Source: Batillaria attramentaria (Eukaryota > Mollusca > Gastropoda > Batillariidae). Taken from it: DNA of 64,000 nucleotides. Below are positions 47,999 to 61,512 of the stretch, one piece after another. Made by a program: the position numbers and the translations under genes. The notes beneath the pieces were generated by a model. It was not told where the DNA came from and did no database searches. It saw only the letters and a list, made by a program, of their open reading frames with translations. The stretch lies in assembly GCA_018292915.2 (NCBI GenBank), contig JACVVK020000200.1:51001-115000 (forward strand). Reading direction: 5' to 3'. Position 1 is the stretch's first letter, and the number at the start of each line of letters is the position of its first letter.

Positions 47999-48494
47999 CC
48001 GGCCCCCGTAGTGTAGTGGTTAGCACTTCGGACCATGGACCGGGAGACCCGGGTTCGAGTCCCAGCCGAGGCAAGCGGGATTTTCCTACCTAGGTCGGCT
48101 CCTACCCAGAGCGGGTGTGCTATGGACCCAATGGGGAGGCTGTTGCCACACAGCCGAGTTTCACCCACTTCACGGGTGCGACTTTGGGGGTGCTTCCCTG
48201 GGTATGACACGTCTTATGATGTGGATGATTACACGGCTGGCACCGCAGGTGGCGTAGTTCCCGGGCCTGGTTAATGCCGGGATATTTATGACAGGAAGCG
48301 CGGAATGCGGCCCTGTCCCGCAGTCCCAAACCACATGGACCTCCATAGCATCATCTTACCATCATCCTCATCTCCATCATCATGCATAATAAAAATTGTC
48401 CCAGCTTCCGAGCCCTCCGTGGATTCTACCCATGACCTGGGAGGAACACCACTGGAGCTGGCAAAGAGTTGGGGCAGCAAAAAAACAAAAAAAA
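47999..48494 (+). mobile_element. Full-length SINE family B copy with 12-bp target-site duplication
   Basis: Complete copy flanked by AAGACACTTTAA at 47987-47998 and 48495-48506. Confidence 0.95.
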
Positions 48495-48654
48495 AAGACA
48501 CTTTAAGTCGCTCAACAAGTACGCTAGTTGTAGCTTTACGGTTACCCACTCAAACGAACAGCCGGCATTTGTGCATATCAACCTACCATCTCACCGTGTT
48601 GTGAGATATTGTTTAACTTTGAATGTTCCCTGTGAGTCTGTGTGTATGAAAGTG

Positions 48655-48750
48655 GTGTATGTAGTTATGATGTACGGCGCTTAGAGCCTGTTTCATGTCA
48701 TGTATAGGCGCCTTATAAGTCGTCATTATTATTATTATTATTATTATTAC
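48655..48750 (+). repeat. GGCGCTT...AGGCGCC hairpin tail with (ATT)n
   Basis: TACGGCGCTTAGAGCCTG, TATAGGCGCCTTATAAG and an (ATT)n run. Same tail type as at 38520-38635, 46690-46760, 51810-51855 and 62140-62201. Confidence 0.6.
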
Positions 48751-49364
48751 CAACAAAGCAACTTACAAATCCTCTTTCATAACTGTTCTTGTTTATCCGT
48801 ACACCTTCAAGCTGTCTGAATGTTTCCTGACAAACCTAAAGCTAAGCAATTTCGTCAGCATTTGCTACAGGTCAGTAATTTCGTTGTTCACACGTCAGTG
48901 CCAGTGTGGCGCACGGGCTGCCCGCACAATGCTCGTGTTTCGTGACCTTACCGTGACCTTACCGTGACCTTACTCGCTTGTCGTCAAGCCCATGAACTGA
49001 ATACAAAATACTCCCCCCCCCCCCCCTTGTCGTTGAACTTCTGGCAAAACACAGACTCCGGTTTCTGAGGACCCCTAAGAGGCCGGCAATGCCCAATCGA
49101 TTGTGAATGAATTGACTTTGCATTAAACTTCATCTCCCTCTGTTGATGCGGTAAAGCCCTCCCAATTTAGGAAGAAATCTGTCAAAAAATGGAGTTTTGA
49201 GATTTGATTGAGAAGCTAGCGTGACTGAAGAAAGGAAAGGAAAAAAAAGCGAACGATGGTGGTATGCCAAAAGCATTTTGAGGTTCTCTTAGGGCCTGAA
49301 TAAAGAAGCATTTTCACACCTTAAAATTAGAGTAGGTGAAAGAAACTGAACTTGTCGTAGCTTT

Positions 49365-49366
<2 letters not shown>
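48751..49366. other. Non-coding region
   Basis: No supported ORF. Holds three direct copies of CCGTGACCTTA near 48948-48972. Confidence 0.4.

Positions 49367-49456
<90 letters not shown>
49367..49456. repeat. (CA)n microsatellite
   Basis: Uninterrupted CA of about 90 bp. Other (CA)n arrays lie nearby at 49789-49834 and 50293-50344. Confidence 0.97.
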
Positions 49457-49459
<3 letters not shown>

Positions 49460-49806
49460 GTGCCATCTAATTAATCCTCTTCCACTGAGGAAAGAAAGAA
49501 AGACGAAAAAGAAGAAGAAAGGAAATGAATACCGCGACAACACACGTTCTTCAGGGGACACAACTCGTATTTTCTTAGAAAATGATGTAATTGTGTTGTG
49601 AAAATAAAATAAATTGCCGATATTGATGTATACGTCGTGTCTAAATTGTGAAATTGCCTGATTCATGAAATCCAGTTGCACGACGTTTCGAAATTGCCCG
49701 AAGTTTCCCTCCTGATTGTTTTCGTGTAACCTTTTTGCCCCCGCAAGCTTCTCCTTTCAAGTTTTTTTTTCTCTCTCTCTCTCTCTCACTCACACACACA
49801 CACACT

Positions 49807-49838
<32 letters not shown>

Positions 49839-50288
49839 TTCCCTTAACAACCTCGCCGCAGGAACACACAATCATGACTTTTTTTCTATTTGCGTGCGGG
49901 GCATGCCGTGTTGTAGCCACACTTGCCAGTGCCAAATGAGGGGAAACGGAAATTACAAAAATGATGGAGACTGAGACAAAATGTGCTAATTTTGAGTGAT
50001 AGAGGTTGGAGACCGTCTCCTCCACGCAACAGGAGGTGTCGTGTATCCAACTGCAGGCTGACCCTTTCCACAGCGGGCCTTTGAACTTGGCCAGAAACCA
50101 AAGAAATCGATATAGATAAGCGCGCGAAATAATATTTTTACACAGAAGGCGAATTACCCAAATGTGTGCAAAGTAAGTTAGAGCAGCAGCAGTTTTCAGG
50201 GGCGGATCCAGAAATTTTGCCGTCAGGGAAGTTGTTGTTTGCTTTGTCTTTCTTTATGATAACATTTAAAATGAAATGGAAACAGAGT

Positions 50289-50347
<59 letters not shown>

Positions 50348-50646
50348 GTCTCACTTCTGTGATCGCTGGGTTAGCTGTAGGAAAGTAATAGGACGTGCCA
50401 TTAGCGTTGTGGGCACCAAATGATAAAAGATGTACGCATGAGCTGTTCTACATGTACGATCACCAGTACCGACCAGACACCACTGACAAAAACTCAAAGC
50501 AGCTCTGACAAGCGCTGGCTATTTTCCCACCTCAAACTTGGCGCACTATCTTATGTAACCCTTTAGCGGCACCAGACAGAACCGCCCAAACTCCCTGTAA
50601 CACCCAGCCATCCTTACAACCGAAATACCGCCCTGACGCAGTTGCA

Positions 50647-51178
50647 ATGGATGCCTGGGGCAAGATGGCGGACGGCGACTTCCTGTTGCCGGAAGCCCAG
50701 GGACTGATGGGACGGCAGATTCAAAAGCTCGTCGAGGCTCGGGTCAAAGTTACAACGACAGAGGATCTCTCGGCTTTGAGTAGTTCGTTCATGTCGGATT
50801 TCACGCATGAGCGAGCCTTTGACGAAGCAGCGCAGCGGCAGGAGGGAATTTGTGGAGGGGAAAATTGCAGATCACGCCGGCAAGCATATTGCAGTGATGC
50901 CCCTGAACTGGGGCCAGTTGATAGGGAAGAAAACACTTTTTTTTATTTAAGAACTTGTGCAGAAATTACGACGTGCGAACTGAATTGACGTCTTGTTCAT
51001 TTTCGGCACGAAGTTAAGTTGTCTAGGATTTTTCCCTTTCTTTTTCTCTCAGCGAATTGCCGAAAGTGCCACTGGCGGCATGCATGGCGACATAATTAAA
51101 CTAGCAGAGACAGAAAAGAAAAGACCGAAAGCGAACAAGAAGAGCTGGAGAGACAAGAAGGCCTGGGAAAAGCAATAG
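50647..51178 (+). other. Possible small or decayed gene, unidentified
   Basis: An ATG-led frame (50647, or 50665 within a CAAGATGGCGG, YY1-like start context) reads MADGDFLLPEAQGLMGRQIQ and continues to HERAFDEAAQRQEG. A second frame then reads EFVEGKIADHAGKHIAVM up to LIGKK, so the coding signal appears to shift frame near 50835-50850. An exon-like segment follows an acceptor (TTTCTCTCAG, about 51050) and reads RIAESATGGMHGDIIKLAE to a TAG at about 51178. I see no GT donor joining them. It could be a real gene with a misread splice, or a pseudogene. No family recognised. Confidence 0.3.
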
Positions 51179-51395
51179 AAAGAACAAAACTGAGGAACAG
51201 ACTCAAAGACGCCTCGTAGAGAGATCATTGTCATCGCTTCTGTGATGTGGCTATACCTTCCTGTTCATCCCCCCAATTATCACGCGATTTAGGTTTAAAA
51301 AAAAAGAAGCTGAATAAACCTGCAGGCATATAAATTTTATGTTTAAGTTCCATCGCTTGTGCTGCTCGTATTATGTGAATATCCTGAAAATGATT

Positions 51396-51458
51396 AGTAA
51401 ATTGAACGCATACATCAGTAAATTGGACGCATACTTCAGTAAATTGGACGCATACATC
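51396..51458. repeat. 21-bp tandem repeat, three copies
   Basis: AGTAAATTGGACGCATAC recurs every 21 bp. It stays open in several frames only because the period is a multiple of 3. Confidence 0.9.
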
Positions 51459-52755
51459 ATCTTTGACGGTGTGTTGGGAAAGTACCAGCTCTATGTTGTG
51501 ACTGTTAAATTGTTCCTTCTTCTCGGACCGGTCGATACCATCATCTGTCAATGTTTCCTTTTCCCCTTCCCGTTACGGATACGCTCAGTCCTCCTCTCGT
51601 CAGATACTATTGTGCGTTTAGTGTGCTGCTGGTGAAAAGACCGACGGTAAAAGTACTATAACGGAATTACGGCAAAGCTCCGTGATTATGGCGTAGGGCT
51701 GTCCCTGCTGAACTCGTACGTCGACGCGTAACGGTTTTAATAGTGGGTGGTTTTACAACAAGTTTGCTGCTATGTTTCCAGGATAAAAAAGCCAAGATGC
51801 CAAGCGTTTGGGTAAAGCGCCTATACTAATAAATTATTCACACTATTATTATTATCACTGAAAAGGGGGTCAGCGTACACGGCACAGCCTGTAATGCAAA
51901 CGATGAATGCTTAAAACTGTCTCACAGGCTAAATTTCGAAAACCAATGACATTAACAGCAGCAGAATGTTAAGGAAAAGAAAAACCTCTTGAAAAATCGA
52001 TTATCCAAAAAAGTAGGTAAGTCAGGAATAACTTTAGGTAGGCCTAAAGTAGGTTGTCCCTGGATCTTGCCTCTGTAGCGAATGTTGTTGTTTAGAACTA
52101 ATTTTTTTTTATTCATTCTGTGAATCGTTGCTTTCTATGTTTGTGCGTCTTTGTCTTTCTCTCTTTATGACGCGGCTATTTAGTCCTTTCTGCTTATGCG
52201 AATAATGTCTCAGGGCCATTCTTGTGGGTGAGTTCATTTGTGTTGTTACACCAGGAATGGAGGCCAGAGTGGTGGTGAAAGGAGAGATGGAGTAGGTGAG
52301 TGGGTTGGGTCACATTCAACTGGTGACGATAAAATGGTTTAAAAAGAGGCAGTTGCGTGTAATAAAACTCAGCATAACAGCACTGTCCAGGAAAATGTGC
52401 GCTTATCGAACGGAGGTGAACTAGACTCATTGTCTCAAAACTTTTGATCAGTGCCAGTTGATTGCCGTCTACTACATTTTAACTTCTGTCATAAAAGAGT
52501 GCTTGTGACGTCAAAGGAGCAGAGTTGCTGCCCTTTTATGAGCACAGGGCCCCGACCCTTGCCATCAAGACGCCACGAAAAGCCAAAAAACAACTTCAAC
52601 GCCTTTGAGAATGGGTTTCTATACTGCCCTTTCTGGGCATATCTTCTCAAATGATCAGGAAAACCATCAAAAGTTCTTCCCTCTTCTGGGTTTCCAGAAA
52701 AAAAAGGTCTGACTGCATGTTGTGCAGAAAAGCAGCGCGCGCGCACACACACCAC

Positions 52756-52756
<1 letters not shown>
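51459..52756. other. Non-coding region
   Basis: No supported gene. Contains a CRE palindrome at 52506-52513 and a GGGTAAAGCGCC tail near 51812. Confidence 0.4.

Positions 52757-52827
<71 letters not shown>
52757..52827. repeat. (CA)n microsatellite
   Basis: About 70 bp of CA repeats. Confidence 0.97.
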
Positions 52828-52829
<2 letters not shown>

Positions 52830-55387
52830 TCGAAACATCAAAGAGGGAGCATGCAATTTGGCAATGCAAATGAAGAACTTCTCATGTACATTTAACATAA
52901 TTATACTTTTAACAACTCTGGCCTGGTCAAAATCCTCTCCTATCAATACTTATAAATACTGTATTATAACTTTCGAATATTTTGTGTAGAAGACACATTC
53001 ACATAGTTTGCACCGCCGAGTCAGATAATTACACCCAGGAGTAAATGAATCCACTTATCGGAAGCTGGTGGCGCGTAATTACTAAGAAGAACACTTTGAA
53101 AAAGTTTTACAAATTTTCTCTTAGAAATCAGGATGAAAGGCGGTTTGGAACTTTGAAAAATGAACACCAGAATTCCCGCAGAGACACACACAGAGGCGTG
53201 CACGGAGACCGAGCGAAGGGAAATGGAAGCTTTATTCTGTCCTGCATGGGTGAACACTCGACCTCAGCCGCAGAAGAGGAAGATAAATAAGATGCGAGGA
53301 GAAGATAAACTCAAGTTTGTCACAAACGTGTGCAACTGACACAAGTTCCTTGACTTCTCTCCCCCTTCTTGATGTTCTCCATTGATCAAACGCTGACCTC
53401 TCCTCGCGCGAAACCTTGAAGACTGCTTTACACTGAAGATTCGGCCGGGCCGGGGCTGCTCTTTATAGGAGGGAAGACATTCTGTTTCTTCAGGTTTAGA
53501 TGAGGACGCTGTTACTTCAAACCCGGCCTTTCATTAAAGACATTGTTTTAAGGATGTCTGGTCTGATGTCTGTCTGCTTAGTCGATTCTCGAATTCTCTC
53601 ATACTCGGACACTTCGTGCTCTCCCGTCTCGCAAATGCTCCGAGGACACTTTCCTCTCCAGACGCTTGCTGTCCTGACTATTAGTTCTATGTTCTTTCCG
53701 CTCTCAACTGCTGACTTTTGTTCCCTTGCACGTCCTACCCGGACACTCTCAGGCTTTCCTCTCGGACACCGGCTATTCTTACTGTCAAATGTTCACTGGA
53801 GAATGCTCTCCCGACTAGCGAATGCTCCTAGGATACCTGCCCTCCCAACTCTAAAATGCTCCCAAGACACTCAGGTGCTCCTCAAGCACTTTCTCTCCCT
53901 TCTGTCATATATTCCCAAAGTATCTCAGATACTTGGGACACTTGCTTTTTCAACAAATAATGTTCCCAGGACCGTCTCTTCCTCTATAGACTGTTAGATG
54001 CTACACGGGGGAGGGTGAGACAAGAACATCGTAAATGGCCCGATATATTAAATATGATGAATTGGTATCATTAGATGTAGGCCTACCTCCATACGACATG
54101 GGACTGGTCATCGAAGCATGCGTCTGAGTGAAGTTTGAATCTTTCAGTGTAGCACGCTCTTTAGCCGAGAGCTGAGGTCAATAGGCGGGTTGGGTGTGGG
54201 GCAGATCGGATAGAGCAGAGAAGCAGTGGTGGTTTGGAGGCAATCCTGGAAAGATTAACGAGTCTTGGCGCTCCCAGACTTGCAGACATGCCCAATGGCA
54301 CACCGATCGAGTCTGTAGGGGCCGATCACTCGCTTGTCTGTCCTCGTTTAATTATCTCCCTTCCCTGAAATTGTCCGGAGTTTTCTCTTGAAAGGAGGAA
54401 GGATTGTTTTACTAAGATCGAATATCGAATACCTGGATTGTACTGAAAACCGGCGATTGACCTGATCAAAGTCTGTAGTAAAATGTATACTGAATGCTTT
54501 CAGATGATGCGTTTCTGGTCACACCACACGGTAGTCAAATCCGGCGTTTTCCAGATTTACAGATGGTCTGTTTTCAGTCGGCTGGATTCATATGTTCAGA
54601 TGAATGAATTTCGGCTTGAATTCTGAAGCAGCTGTATAGTTCAGGCTATCAGTTCCGTTATTGAGATTCTTTGCGATGAACAAAAACGTCAAACATCAAT
54701 TTACTCAGCACGAATTCTTGTATTTTGAAACTGTTATGTAGCTTGTTTATTCTTGGTGGGAATTTGTCTTCACATCGGAAAATACGCGACGAAAAAGGTG
54801 GAAGACTAGGTTCTAGAAGCTACGAACAAGCTGTTCAGTAGGTGTGTACACCGTGTCGTCAACGGAAGAAAGTCAGCGAAAGGAAATTCTCCCGACGCTG
54901 GACCAAAGAGAAGTTGAGGAGGTCAAACACTGACCACTCACAACGCCCTGTCGGGATCTGTCTTGCCGTTTCCAAACAGCTGGCTATTTGCTGCTCTACT
55001 TGGACATCGGTGAAAACACGATCTGAGAAGCAGTAGATGGGGAAAACATGTACGGGAAAGCCAACGCCGGGAAAAAGCCGGAGACACGAAGGGAAAGTAA
55101 GGTGGCATTGCTGAACACGTTGTAGACTGGGGGTCTAGACAAGTGCGTAGTTCTTAGTTTTTTGGCAGCAAAGAGCGGGCACGTAGAATTACAGAATAAA
55201 TCAGCAATAAAAAAACGCTTCTGTTCACCGTCTCGAATCCTCCTCCCGACCCCATATGTCGCCGACGATGGTTTGCACTAGGGATGTCTGTGCTCCTCGG
55301 ACACTGAAACGTGCAGCTGCAGTATCTATCACCTTATCGGCTGAGAACATCTCTCTCCCCACCCCCTCTCACTCTCTCACGCGCGCG

Positions 55388-55394
<7 letters not shown>
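52828..55394. other. Non-coding region with a degenerate ~50-bp repeat
   Basis: The 165-aa frame at 53500-53997 reads through diverged copies of an AAATGCTCC...GGACACT...CTCTCC motif and is not gene-like. Nothing else is supported. Confidence 0.45.
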
Positions 55395-55918
<524 letters not shown>

Positions 55919-55921
<3 letters not shown>

Positions 55922-56740
55922 TACGACAGACATCACCCCGACTGCACGTAAACCCACACCACCTCCGAGTCTCCGGACACATTAACAAATAATCCTGCGG
56001 CCAAGACAAGATTGTCCCCGGAGATCCTCGGTCATTATATCTCAGTGTGCACACAGTAAACGAAAGACTCTGCCGGAGCAGTGAACCAGACATAAAACAC
56101 TCACAGAGAGATTTGAAGTCGTTAGGCACTGTCATGTACACACCGGCATAATTGAAAGCCAAGGCCAGTAATCCTGGATGCATGGCTGAGAGTTATTTTT
56201 TCCTTGCAAGTAATTGCTCCAGACTGATTGTGTCAACATTGTGTGGTGCAGTTGTGTGTTTGAGTTGAAGCTGGGTGGGTTTTTTTTTTGCGTACATGCA
56301 GACATGCCTGAACGTCAATTGATATGTTTAGTCGGGGAGAATTAGTGAGTGAGACTGCCTGGTCTAGTTAGTGAAACCAATGTTTGCTTTTTCATCAGTA
56401 ATCTCTTTGTCTGGTATTCTGTGATCGTTGATTTTAAGATCACAGTCACGATGAAAAGTGTTTTCTTAGACTGATTTAAGATGTACGTGAGACTTAATTT
56501 AAATCGCTCTCATTGTGTCACACACCAAGACTTGCAATGACTGAGGAAGACAATCCTTAATGCTAGCCGTCCTTATACATCCACCGTTCCCACTCCCAAC
56601 CTTTGATCTCCAAGAATTCGTCGATGCAGCAATGTCGTGAATATGGGCTGTCGTCGGTGATTGTGTGGAATGTAAGCAGAGGCTACCACATGCATTGTGT
56701 TTGGTGTAAACAGTGAGCTGCATATTCACTGGTTCACGGA
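55919..56740. other. Non-coding region
   Basis: No supported ORF or recognised repeat. Confidence 0.35.
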
Positions 56741-56905
56741 GCGACGTTAAACTCCCAGCGACGCTTGAGAAGCTTGGTTCGTTGGTTACAGGTATACCGT
56801 CACAAGGAAAAAGCCAGCACAAAGGTTCGGTTCGCAGCCGGGATTCGAACTCACGACGCGAGCATTGAAAGTCCAACGCTGTATCAACTCAGCCATCCCT
56901 AGTTC
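56741..56905 (-). mobile_element. Old, diverged SINE family A copy
   Basis: Minus-strand B box (GGGATTCGAACTCACGA in plus sense), AAAAAGCCAGCACAAA and a CGACGTTAAACTCC end remain, with many substitutions. Confidence 0.65.
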
Positions 56906-58119
56906 GTCTCCACAAGTCCCCTGTTCTGAGAAGGAAGTATCACCTCCGTTATTTAATACAGAATTCTTATGATGGCTGTTTATTTGAGCTTGAGCCAAGG
57001 CAAGTAAGGAAATTAAATATAAGATTAGAAATATGAGACTAACACCTGCGTGCCCCTGTTACAACCCCCGCTTAAAATCCCACAAAAGTGTGGTCACACG
57101 AAAGCAAAATAACGGGAAACGTTTTTGCACAAGGCCGCAGGAAGGGTACATTTCGTCTGATCTGATTAAGAGTGATCAAAGGCTGCACTTTTAAACAAGC
57201 TTGGGCTGTATAGACCTCTCCAGAGGGATTGGTATTTTTAGCTAATGAGAAAACGGGTCAAATTTCGCTGCCCTTCTAAACCTCCCACAAGCCTTCACAC
57301 AGCAACAAAGAAACCGGTCTGAACACCAGCAACCGCATGTAGCTGTTTTGTGAACACATTTTCCCAGCACACTCGTGGTAGATAAGCAACACACTTTCGC
57401 CTGCAAAGGAAGGAATCGGTACCCTAGCAGCAGTTACCAAGGGCTCCCGGAAGGGCCCATACGTCCGCAGTTTAGCAGAACACTTTGCACTAATTGCGCA
57501 GCTAAGGTTTCACCCCCAGATCGAACCTTTGCAGTATGCCCTGAGAGAACTCCCCTGCTAACAGCGAAATCGCATCAGGCACAAACAAAGCGATAGCAAA
57601 ACGAAACTGCCCTCATTTCACTGTCCAGCCTGTGGAGGGGTTGTTTTTATCGGACCCAGGGTGTTTTGTCAACTTCACGCCAGGGGCAGATAATCCCGGT
57701 TTCTCCACTGCGCACTTCCGGTGAGCTTTTAGTAGCGGACCTCCCCAAACTCTTGACGTGGGATCGTGACTGTAAGTTGTGGGAAGGGGCAAAGGCGCTT
57801 AAATGGTGAAGGTGAAATAGCCCCCGGTCTTATATTACCTGTTAGTTATTAAATTTTACTGTTATATCCTCATTTGCATTTGTGTCCTTGATTGCACTTT
57901 TTTTTTTTTTGCAATACTATCTAAGCATTGTGAGCTTGCAACTTTGTCAGCGCACGAGTGCTTTACAACTGTACAAAGCGTTTTTCAATTCATTTCCTTT
58001 CATTTTTTTTTTAAAGTTTCCTTCTCTTTCTTTTATTCAGTTAAGTTGTAGTATTTCTTTCTTTTTGTTGTTGTTGTTATAATTCGGTTATTTGTGTGTG
58101 CTTAATTTCAGTATTGGGT
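56906..58119. other. Non-coding region
   Basis: No supported gene. The short frame at 57375-57596 has no supporting splice site or homology. Confidence 0.35.
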
Positions 58120-58765
58120 TTGGGGAGCCGGGATGGCCGAATGGTAGAGCGTTGGACTTCTGATGCTCGGGTCGTGGGTTCGTATCCCGGCTGGGGCCAA
58201 ATATTTGTGCTGGCGTTTTCATCGTTGCCCCGTCTTTGATATCACCCGTATGTGGTGGAAAAGGACGTTACCCCCCCCCCCAAACACCCACCCACCCTTT
58301 GAACTAGCAAATACAAAAGAACAGATTTTTCAAAATGAAAATTTCGATGCTTCAGGGTGCCTCCAGGGGTAAACAAACTCCGCATGGTTTTACACAATAT
58401 CTGTGATGGCGTGTCTCGTTGCGGGGAGCTGGGATAGCCGAATGGTAGAGCGTTGGACTTGCAATGCTCGGGTCGTGAGTTCGAATCCCGGACGGGGCCA
58501 AATATTTGTGCTGGCCTTTTTTCTCGTTGGCCCGTCTTTGATATCACCCATGCGTGGTGGAAAAGGACGCTAAACTCCTAAACACCCACCCACCCACCCT
58601 CCCTCGTTGCCGACCTAAGCGACGCGAGGTGACCATTCTTAGTCGGCTCCCCATTGGACACACCCACGTGACGCATTCACATCTCTTGAAAGGGGAAGAT
58701 CCCCCCCCCCCCCCCGGGGGGACGTTAAACCCCCAAACACCCACCCGCCTACCTCCACCCACCCC
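58120..58765 (+). mobile_element. Cluster of SINE family A: two full copies and a tail fragment
   Basis: Copies at about 58122-58292 and 58425-58600 are followed by a tail-only piece at 58718-58765. CAGTATTGGGT stands just before the first copy and again just after the last piece. ATTCGGTTATTT recurs at 58081 and 58807, so the cluster sits in a duplicated segment. Confidence 0.85.
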
Positions 58766-59436
58766 AGTATTGGGTGCACACGTGCACTGAAATAAACTTC
58801 TTTTTATTATTCGGTTATTTATGTGTGCTCAATTTCATATTAGTTTTGGGTTCTAGTTCTTGTAGTATGCCCTGCAGTCAGGCAGCTTTCTTGCCGACAG
58901 TCGCATTCATGTTACACAAGGCATATGAGTTTATTTCAACTTGTACCATTCGTATTCTACGCATGCCAGCACAGCGACAGAATAGACATAACTCGGTCCA
59001 CCACGCGTGCACTGTTTTAAACTTGTCGGTCACGACCAGTATGTACCTTTCCAGCAGCCCCTAGTGACTGTTGCTAAGACTATCAAGCGGTGCCGCTTCC
59101 TTTCCCTGTAAGCCGCAGTTTCTTAAAGACGTACAAGAAGCTTGCTGGGTTTTAAAACAAATTCTCATTTAAAAAAAAAACAAAAAAAACCCTACACGTG
59201 AGGACCCGTATGAGCGACCGGATTCTCTGTTGCTATGCAAAAGCGTGTGAGGGCGTTTTTCTAGTGCAGCCAAATTTGACCTGTTTTCTGCCTGGCTGAA
59301 AATGCCCCGGCTGGAGAGGTCTACGAGATTACAACACGATCGTTACTTTCAGACAAAACAAGACCAATAAACGCTGACAGACGACAGCTCGACATTCACA
59401 AGCCACGGTGTTTTAAATACCAAATGTCGGATCTGT
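58766..59436. other. Non-coding region
   Basis: No supported ORF; A-rich tract at 59170-59190. Confidence 0.35.
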
Positions 59437-59793
59437 ACCTAGACAAAAACGGAGAATGAGGAGAAAGGTAAAATAATTAAACGTAGAAATGACCGCTGAC
59501 CTTCTGACATATACATTGTGTTTCTGCGATGCTTCATCCCTGAAAAAGTCAGATGTGTCCTTTTCTTGCACTGAACAAAATAAGCAAGATACAAGGCTGT
59601 CAGAAATGTCAGGAATCCGAGTTTAGTGTTGTACAGAAAAAGTGTGTGCAGTGAGTGTAGAGGGTTAAACATTAATACGCATAAACACCAAGACTCACAG
59701 ATTTTTTTTTATATTCCTTTCTCCCCATTTTGTATATGTAGGAATGTCAAGTAATGCATCATAATGAAATATACAGAAAAATACATGTATAAC

Positions 59794-59886
<93 letters not shown>

Positions 59887-60048
59887 AAAGATGATGATGA
59901 TGATGATGATGATGATGAGTTTTTACCTAGACAAAAACGGAGAATGAGGAGAAAGGTAAAATAATTAAACGTAGAAATGACCGCTGACCTTCTGACATAT
60001 ACATTGTGTTTCCGCGATGCTTCATCCCTGAAAAAGTCAGATGTGTCT
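59437..60048. repeat. ~125-bp direct duplication flanking a long (CA)n array
   Basis: 59437-59560 and 59924-60048 are nearly identical (from TACCTAGACAAAAACGGAG to GTCAGATGTGTC), 487 bp apart. (CA)n (59797-59882) and (GAT)n (59889-59917) lie between them. Confidence 0.9.
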
Positions 60049-60241
60049 ATCTTCAGGATAGAGCATGCAGGCATTGTTATCTAGATAACAACCCGTCCTG
60101 CTACACAACATTCGATATTACTAAGCCACATGCTACTTAACCTTCATAGGAAAACCTGATTATGAAGGAAATAGACCCCAAAACATCGTAAACAAACTGA
60201 AAAATAAATGACATGCTCTGGTGTAAGCTGGTTGTAGAGCT

Positions 60242-60243
<2 letters not shown>

Positions 60244-60319
<76 letters not shown>
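60244..60319. repeat. (GA)n microsatellite
   Basis: About 75 bp of uninterrupted GA at the end of a LINE 3' UTR. Confidence 0.97.
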
Positions 60320-60321
<2 letters not shown>

Positions 60322-60893
60322 TAATTTATTCAGCTAGGCTTTCGGCCCATAACTGAAAGGGGTGAAGGTAGAGGGTGGAAGGAACCACACAAATACAGCG
60401 TCATACATTATAAACATACAGTTAAACAACATAAATGATATGCACGAACATCACATTCACAAACACATATTACAAACAGTATACATGAACGCTACACCAA
60501 TCTCACTTGTCATATATGGCAAAAACTACCTGAAACATATAAAACAACTGCTAACATAAAGATGTGGTTGTCGACCAATAATTTATGTAACACTAAGATA
60601 CTAAAACAGCTTGGCTTTACGCAGTTCCACTGCTTCATACACTAAAGAAGCTAACTGCCGAGTTAGTTTTGGGGCTGCTATCTGCCATTTAACCTGTAAG
60701 ACGGAACTGAGGTGGAATTCGAGTGAATTTTCTAGGTGTATACTGTTCACGCAAGACATGATAGTCTGGACATACAAGAAGGAAATGTACTTCAGGTTTC
60801 TCATGATCACAGAATGGGCACCTCAGGCACACATTTCTGTCAGAGCTTGAGCGGAGTTTGAGTAATTCCTAGTCTGAATCTTACGATAGCATC

Positions 60894-60932
<39 letters not shown>

Positions 60933-61215
60933 CAACAACAACAACAAAAACAATAAATGATAAAAACGACAGGAAAATTCGCGTATTTCCTTGGCAGGTG
61001 GGCGATTTTCTGTCGGATTAAATGCGTTGGTAAAGACGGAAAACATCGGGCTTGCAAAAGTGCATGATAGTTTAGACATACATGAAGAAAATGTACTTCA
61101 GGTTTCTCCTGATCACAGAATGGGCAACTCATGCACACATTTCTGTCAGAGCTTGAGCGGAGTTTGTGACACTTTAAGTCAGTAATTCCTAGTCTGAATC
61201 TTACGATAGCATCTC

Positions 61216-61259
<44 letters not shown>

Positions 61260-61440
61260 TCAACAACAACAAAAACAATAAATGATAAAAACAACAGGAA
61301 AATTCGCGTATTTCCTTGGCAGGTGGGCGATCTTGGCATGGATTTTCTGTCGTGTTGGTAAAGACGGAAAACATCGGGCTTGCAAAAGTTTGTAAGAAGC
61401 ACGAAAAGAAATGCATCTCGCATTGTTTGAAGATCAAAGA
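60320..61440 (-). mobile_element. LINE 3' end, partly duplicated in tandem, minus strand
   Basis: On the minus strand the RT C-terminal zinc-finger-like stretch DAIVRFRLGIT...CPFCD.EKPEVHFL..C..YH appears twice (about 61210-61070 and 60890-60760). Both copies follow (CT)n, and each is preceded by a shared ~130-bp block (61262-61390 and 60933-61070). The distal copy runs on to a stop (AVELRKAKLF end, about 60604) and an AT-rich 3' UTR. It resembles L1/Tx1- or I-like non-LTR elements. Truncated and inactive here. Confidence 0.75.
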
Positions 61441-61469
61441 GCCAATGATGGAAATTATTTTGCCGTTGT

Positions 61470-61512
<43 letters not shown>

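Noticed and set aside
53500..53997. 165-aa plus-strand ORF
   Set aside because: It follows a degenerate ~50-bp DNA repeat, has no recognised domain and no splice context.
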